This document shows positions 40,904 to 44,128 of a stretch of DNA of 44,128 bases, piece by piece. The position numbers and the translations under genes were made by a program. The DNA comes from Prevotella sp. (GTDB lineage: Bacteria > Bacteroidota > Bacteroidia > Bacteroidales > Bacteroidaceae). The stretch covers positions 1 to 44,128 of the forward strand of contig JAFUSV010000093.1 in assembly GCA_017467565.1 (NCBI GenBank), written 5' to 3'. Under the pieces are notes generated by a model. That model saw nothing but the letters and a program-made list of their open reading frames with translations, did not search any database and had not been told where the DNA came from. Each line of letters begins with the position of its first letter. Positions within the stretch are counted from its first letter, which is position 1.

Positions 40904-42238
40904 ATGAAGAAAACGGTATTGATGCTGACGTTCTGCCTGGCGGGTTCGACCCTCTTAGCCCAGAAGCAGTGGACGTTGCAAGAATGTCTGGACTATGCCT
41001 TGCAGAACAACATCACGCTACAGAAGGCACGGCTGGCACACCAGTCGGCTGCCGAGGATGTGAAAGGACAGAAGGCCCAGCTGCTGCCATCGCTCAGCGC
41101 CTCGACCAACCACAGCGTGGGCTACCGGCCCTGGCAGGACAACGGGGTGACGACGGTGACCAACGGACTGGTGAACACCAAGGTGGACAAGACGTACTAC
41201 AACGGCTCGTACGGACTGAACGCAGCCTGGACGGTGTGGAACGGCAACCGCAACCGCAACAACGTGAAGCTGAGCAGGCTGTCGGAACAACAGGCTGAGC
41301 TGGAGGTGGAGCAGTCGGCCAACAGCATACAGGAGCGCATAGCCCAGCTATACGTGCAGATACTCTACCAGACGGAGGCCATCCGAGTGAGCGAGGCCAG
41401 CCTGGAGACGAGCACGAAGAACGAGGACCGCGGCAAGACGATGCTCGAGGTAGGCAAGATATCGAAGGCCGACCTGGCGCAGCTCACCGCCCAGCGTGCC
41501 ACGGACGAATATGGCGTGGTGGAGGGCAAGAGCATGCTGGCTGGCTACAAGCTGCAGCTGAAGCAACTGCTGGAGCTGACGGGCGACGAGGATTTCGACG
41601 TGGCCATACCCGCATCGACGGACGACGAGGCGCTGGCACCGGTGCCCTCGCTGCAGACGGTCTATGAGCAGGCCCTGCTGAACCGACCGGAGATGAAGAC
41701 CTCGCAGCTGGCCATAGAGAGCAGCAACGTGAACCTCGCAATAGCCAAGGCCGGATGGATGCCCAACCTGAACCTGACGGGAGGCATCGGCACGAGCACG
41801 AACTCGCTGTCGGCCAAAGGCTGGGGCAACCAGATGAAGAGCAACCTGGACGCCTCGGCCGGCGTGACGCTCTCCATGCCCCTCTTTGACCAGCGCCAGA
41901 CGAAGACGGCCGTCAGCAAGGCCCGCATACAGCAGCAACAGGCTCAGCTCGACATGCTCGACCAGCAGAAGCAGCTGTACCAGACCATCGAGGGATTCTG
42001 GCTCGACGCCACTGTCAACCAGCAGAAGTTCCGCTCGGCACTGTTGGCAGTAGAGAGCGAGCAGCAGAGCTACGACCTGCTGTCGGAGCAGTTCCGCCTG
42101 GGACTGAAGAACATCATCGAGCTGATGACGGGCAAGGACCGTCTGCTCAATGCGCAGCAGAACCTGCTGCAGTCGAAGTTCATGACCATACTCAACCTGC
42201 AGTTGCTGCACTTCTATGGCGCAGGCGAACTGAAGTGA
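40904..42238 (+). CDS. TolC-family outer membrane efflux protein
   Basis: This is the outer membrane channel of a tripartite exporter. It has 444 residues with signal peptide MKKTVLMLTFCLAGSTLLAQ, then WTLQECLDYALQNNITLQKA, the standard OEP start, and two OEP repeats of long coiled-coil helices (AELEVEQSANSIQERIAQLYVQILYQTEAIRV; VNLAIAKAGWMPNLNLTGGIG; LDMLDQQKQLYQTIEGFWLDA). It is followed by the adaptor and ATPase genes, so this is the channel of a MacAB-TolC-like system. No Cys at the N-terminus, so not lipidated. The promoter is at 40518-40549. Confidence 0.93.
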   Translation: MKKTVLMLTFCLAGSTLLAQKQWTLQECLDYALQNNITLQKARLAHQSAAEDVKGQKAQLLPSLSASTNHSVGYRPWQDNGVTTVTNGLVNTKVDKTYYNGSYGLNAAWTVWNGNRNRNNVKLSRLSEQQAELEVEQSANSIQERIAQLYVQILYQTEAIRVSEASLETSTKNEDRGKTMLEVGKISKADLAQLTAQRATDEYGVVEGKSMLAGYKLQLKQLLELTGDEDFDVAIPASTDDEALAPVPSLQTVYEQALLNRPEMKTSQLAIESSNVNLAIAKAGWMPNLNLTGGIGTSTNSLSAKGWGNQMKSNLDASAGVTLSMPLFDQRQTKTAVSKARIQQQQAQLDMLDQQKQLYQTIEGFWLDATVNQQKFRSALLAVESEQQSYDLLSEQFRLGLKNIIELMTGKDRLLNAQQNLLQSKFMTILNLQLLHFYGAGELK

Positions 42239-42295
42239 GAAGTGTGGAGTGAGAAGTGTGAAGTGTGGAGTGTGGAGTGATAAGTGAAATGAGAA
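42233..42295. repeat. AAGTGTGGAGTGAG-type short repeats at a gene junction
   Basis: Imperfect 7-mers AAGTGTG, GAGTGAG and GAGTGTG repeat about seven times between the TolC-family stop and the adaptor start. Same type as at 12787-12836. Confidence 0.7.
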
Positions 42296-42305
42296 AAATA
42301 AAGAT

Positions 42306-43460
42306 ATGTATATGATGAGGAAAATTTGTGTGGGGCTGGCCATGGGCTTACTGCTGGCCGGATGCTCCAAAGAAACGAAAGTGTCGTTCATGACGGCAAA
42401 GGTGGAAAAGGGCGACATGCAGACGACCATCACCGCTACGGGTACCATAGAGCCGGTAACATCGGTCACCGTGGGTACACAGGTCAGCGGTATCGTGTCG
42501 AAACTGTATGTCGACTATAACTCTATCGTGAAGAAAGGACAGGTGATAGCCGAACTGGACAAGACGAACCTGACCAGTGAACTGAACACGGCAAAGGCTA
42601 ACCTGAACTCGGCACAGGGTACGCTCAACTATGAGCAGGCCAACTTCAAGCGCTACCAGACGCTCTACGACAAAGGGCTGGTGAGTGCCGACGAGTATGA
42701 GAGTGCACGGCTGAGCTTCCTGAAAGCCAAGGAGCAGGTGAACACGGCCCGCGAGAATGTGCAGAAGGCACAGACCAACCTGGGCTATGCCACCATCACC
42801 TCGCCCATAGACGGCGTGGTGCTGTCGAAGGCTGTTGAGGAAGGCCAGACGGTGGCTGCCTCGTTCAACACACCTGAGCTGTTCACCATCGCCCAGGACC
42901 TGACCGACATGCGTGTCATCGCTGACATCGACGAGGCCGACATCGGCGGCGTGATAGAGGGGCAGCGGGTATCGTTTACCGTCGATGCCTTCCCCGACGA
43001 CCGCTTTGAAGGCCGCGTCACCCAGGTACGTCAGCAGGCCACCACATCGAGCAACGTGGTGACCTACGAGGTGGTGATCTCGGCTCCCAACAACGACCTG
43101 AAGCTGAAGCCAGGACTCACCGCCAGCGTCACCATCTTTACCCTGGAGAAGCAGGGTGTGCTCATCGTGCCTGCCAAGGCTCTGCAGTTCACGCCCATCG
43201 AGGCTATCCTGAAGGAGGGACAGAAGATAGAGGACGTGGAGGCTCCCCGCAAATTGTGGACCCAGGAGGGCAACACGTTCAAGGCGCATGCCGTGGAGAC
43301 AGGCACCACGAACGGCGTGATGACAGAGATAGTGAGTGGCATAGCCGAAGGCGCCGAGGTGCTGACCGACTTCAGCATAGAGGGTGGCAATCAGCAAGAG
43401 GAGCAGGGTGGCAACCCGTTTATGCCAAAGCCGAAGAATAATAAACAAGGGAAAAAGTAA
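42306..43460 (+). CDS. MacA/HlyD-type periplasmic adaptor lipoprotein
   Basis: This is the adaptor of an ABC or RND exporter, linking the inner-membrane pump to TolC. It has 384 residues; a signal with a lipobox (LLLAGCSKE) points to an inner-membrane-anchored lipoprotein. Domains in order: barrel-sandwich half (GTIEPVTSVTVGTQVSGIVSKLYVDYNSIVKKGQVIAELD), a coiled-coil hairpin (LNTAKANLNSAQGTLNYEQ ... ARENVQKAQTNLGYATI), the second sandwich half (SPIDGVVLSKAVEEGQTV), and beta-barrel and membrane-proximal domains (LKPGLTASVTI). ATGs at 42306, 42312 and 42315 are all in frame; the first is listed. The ATPase gene starts at its stop (TAATG overlap). Confidence 0.93.
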   Translation: MYMMRKICVGLAMGLLLAGCSKETKVSFMTAKVEKGDMQTTITATGTIEPVTSVTVGTQVSGIVSKLYVDYNSIVKKGQVIAELDKTNLTSELNTAKANLNSAQGTLNYEQANFKRYQTLYDKGLVSADEYESARLSFLKAKEQVNTARENVQKAQTNLGYATITSPIDGVVLSKAVEEGQTVAASFNTPELFTIAQDLTDMRVIADIDEADIGGVIEGQRVSFTVDAFPDDRFEGRVTQVRQQATTSSNVVTYEVVISAPNNDLKLKPGLTASVTIFTLEKQGVLIVPAKALQFTPIEAILKEGQKIEDVEAPRKLWTQEGNTFKAHAVETGTTNGVMTEIVSGIAEGAEVLTDFSIEGGNQQEEQGGNPFMPKPKNNKQGKK

Positions 43461-44128
43461 TGGAAGAGAGGAAAGTTGTCATCGAGCTGCGCGACGTGAA
43501 GCGCTACTTCCAGGTGGGCAGCGAGACGGTGAAGGCACTGCGCGGCGTGTCGTTCAAGATATACGAGGGCGAGTTCGTCACCATACAGGGCACGTCGGGC
43601 TCGGGTAAGTCGACGCTGCTCAACCAGCTGGGCTGCCTCGACACACCTACCAGCGGCGAGTACTACCTGGACGGTGTGGCCGTCCGCACGATGTCGAAGA
43701 CACAAAGAGCACTCCTGCGCAACAGAAAGATAGGCTTCGTCTTCCAGAACTACAACCTACTGCCGAAGACAACGGCTGTGGAGAACGTGGAGCTGCCGCT
43801 GATGTACAACAACAAGTACAGCGCCTAGGAGCGCCGGGCTGCAGCCGTCAAAGCCCTGGAGGCCGTGGGGCTGGGCGACCATCTGGAGCATAAGAGCAAC
43901 CAGATGTCGGGCGGACAGATGCAGCGTGTGGCCATAGCTCGTGCCCTGGTCAACGACCCTGCCGTGCTGCTGGCCGACGAGGCTACCGGTAACCTGGACA
44001 CCCGCACCTCGTTCGAGATGCTGGTACTCTTTCAGGAACTCTACCGCCAGGGACGCACCATCATCTTCGTGACCCACAACCCCGAGATAGCCGAATACAG
44101 CAGTCGCAACATCAACCTGCGCGACGGC
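43460..44128 (+). pseudogene. MacB-type ABC transporter ATP-binding protein with an amber codon, partial
   Basis: The protein starts MEERKVVIELRDVKRYFQVG, with Walker A GTSGSGKST at 44-52 and Q-loop FVFQNYNLL. The frame stops at TAG 43826-43828 (codon 123) after NNKYSA, but the same frame continues with [20 protein letters not shown], the signature [15 protein letters not shown], Walker [13 protein letters not shown] and the H-loop FVTHNPEIAEY to the window edge. Family members have Lys or Arg at the stop position (AAG to TAG is one base). The ATPase would be cut before its signature, so the pump should be dead unless the TAG is read through or is a sequence error. The membrane component probably follows outside the window. 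Confidence 0.85.

Noticed and set aside
41348..43448. Long minus-strand frames opposite the efflux genes
   Set aside because: Antisense shadows; the plus-strand frames have clear family motifs.
1..44128. tRNA, rRNA or insertion sequences
   Set aside because: No tRNA cloverleaf, rRNA segment or transposase reading frame was recognised on either strand by eye; a covariance-model search would settle small RNAs.

Overview
The window looks like a chromosomal segment of a Bacteroidales bacterium, most likely Prevotella or a close relative. The support is the type IX secretion block porU-porV-ispF, an Oar-like TonB-dependent receptor beside a BACON lipoprotein, the hpt-adk-obg-pgeF order, and many promoters of the Bacteroidetes form TTTG-N19/21-TAnnTTTG. 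No species can be named from the sequence alone.

Layout. 1-2.3 kb: end of rpsB, tsf, and a fumarylacetoacetase-fold hydrolase. 2.3-10.8 kb: type IX secretion genes, with two tandem porU-like C25 peptidases followed by porV and ispF. 10.8-15.5 kb: a 22-bp repeat array, a TPR lipoprotein, a DUF4369/thioredoxin-fold lipoprotein, and a yifB/comM-type AAA ATPase that carries a dispersed repeat inside its reading frame. 15.6-24.0 kb, minus strand: a BACON/OB-fold lipoprotein, the TonB receptor, and the pgeF-obg-adk-hpt housekeeping cluster. 24.1-26.7 kb, plus strand: nnrD and a DUF4831 protein.

26.7-40.3 kb is an accessory island with nearly all genes on the minus strand. Much of it consists of short gene cassettes, each ending in a related GC-rich hairpin (GGGGGCAGC type). 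Five small transcription units start from almost identical promoters. The island contains two very large putative type IX cargo proteins, each followed by a 58-65 residue peptide gene; two DUF6169 genes, one frameshifted; a DUF2442/HTH gene; and intact and broken toxin-antitoxin genes. One large surface-protein gene is out of frame at a ten-G tract inside its signal peptide, which looks like a phase-variable switch in the OFF state. The 1.1-kb gap at 31.8-32.9 kb holds nested inverted repeats, GC-rich repeats and a second 22-bp array of seven units.

40.5-44.1 kb is a TolC-MacA-MacB type efflux operon behind a long, repeat-filled leader. Its MacB-type ATPase gene has an in-frame amber codon and runs off the window.

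Functional reading: PorU and PorV would process and export CTD-bearing surface proteins such as the two in the island. The island itself shows high turnover: a nonsense codon, a homopolymer frameshift, an internal deletion and partial duplications. Some of these could be sequence or assembly errors, and the entries say where.
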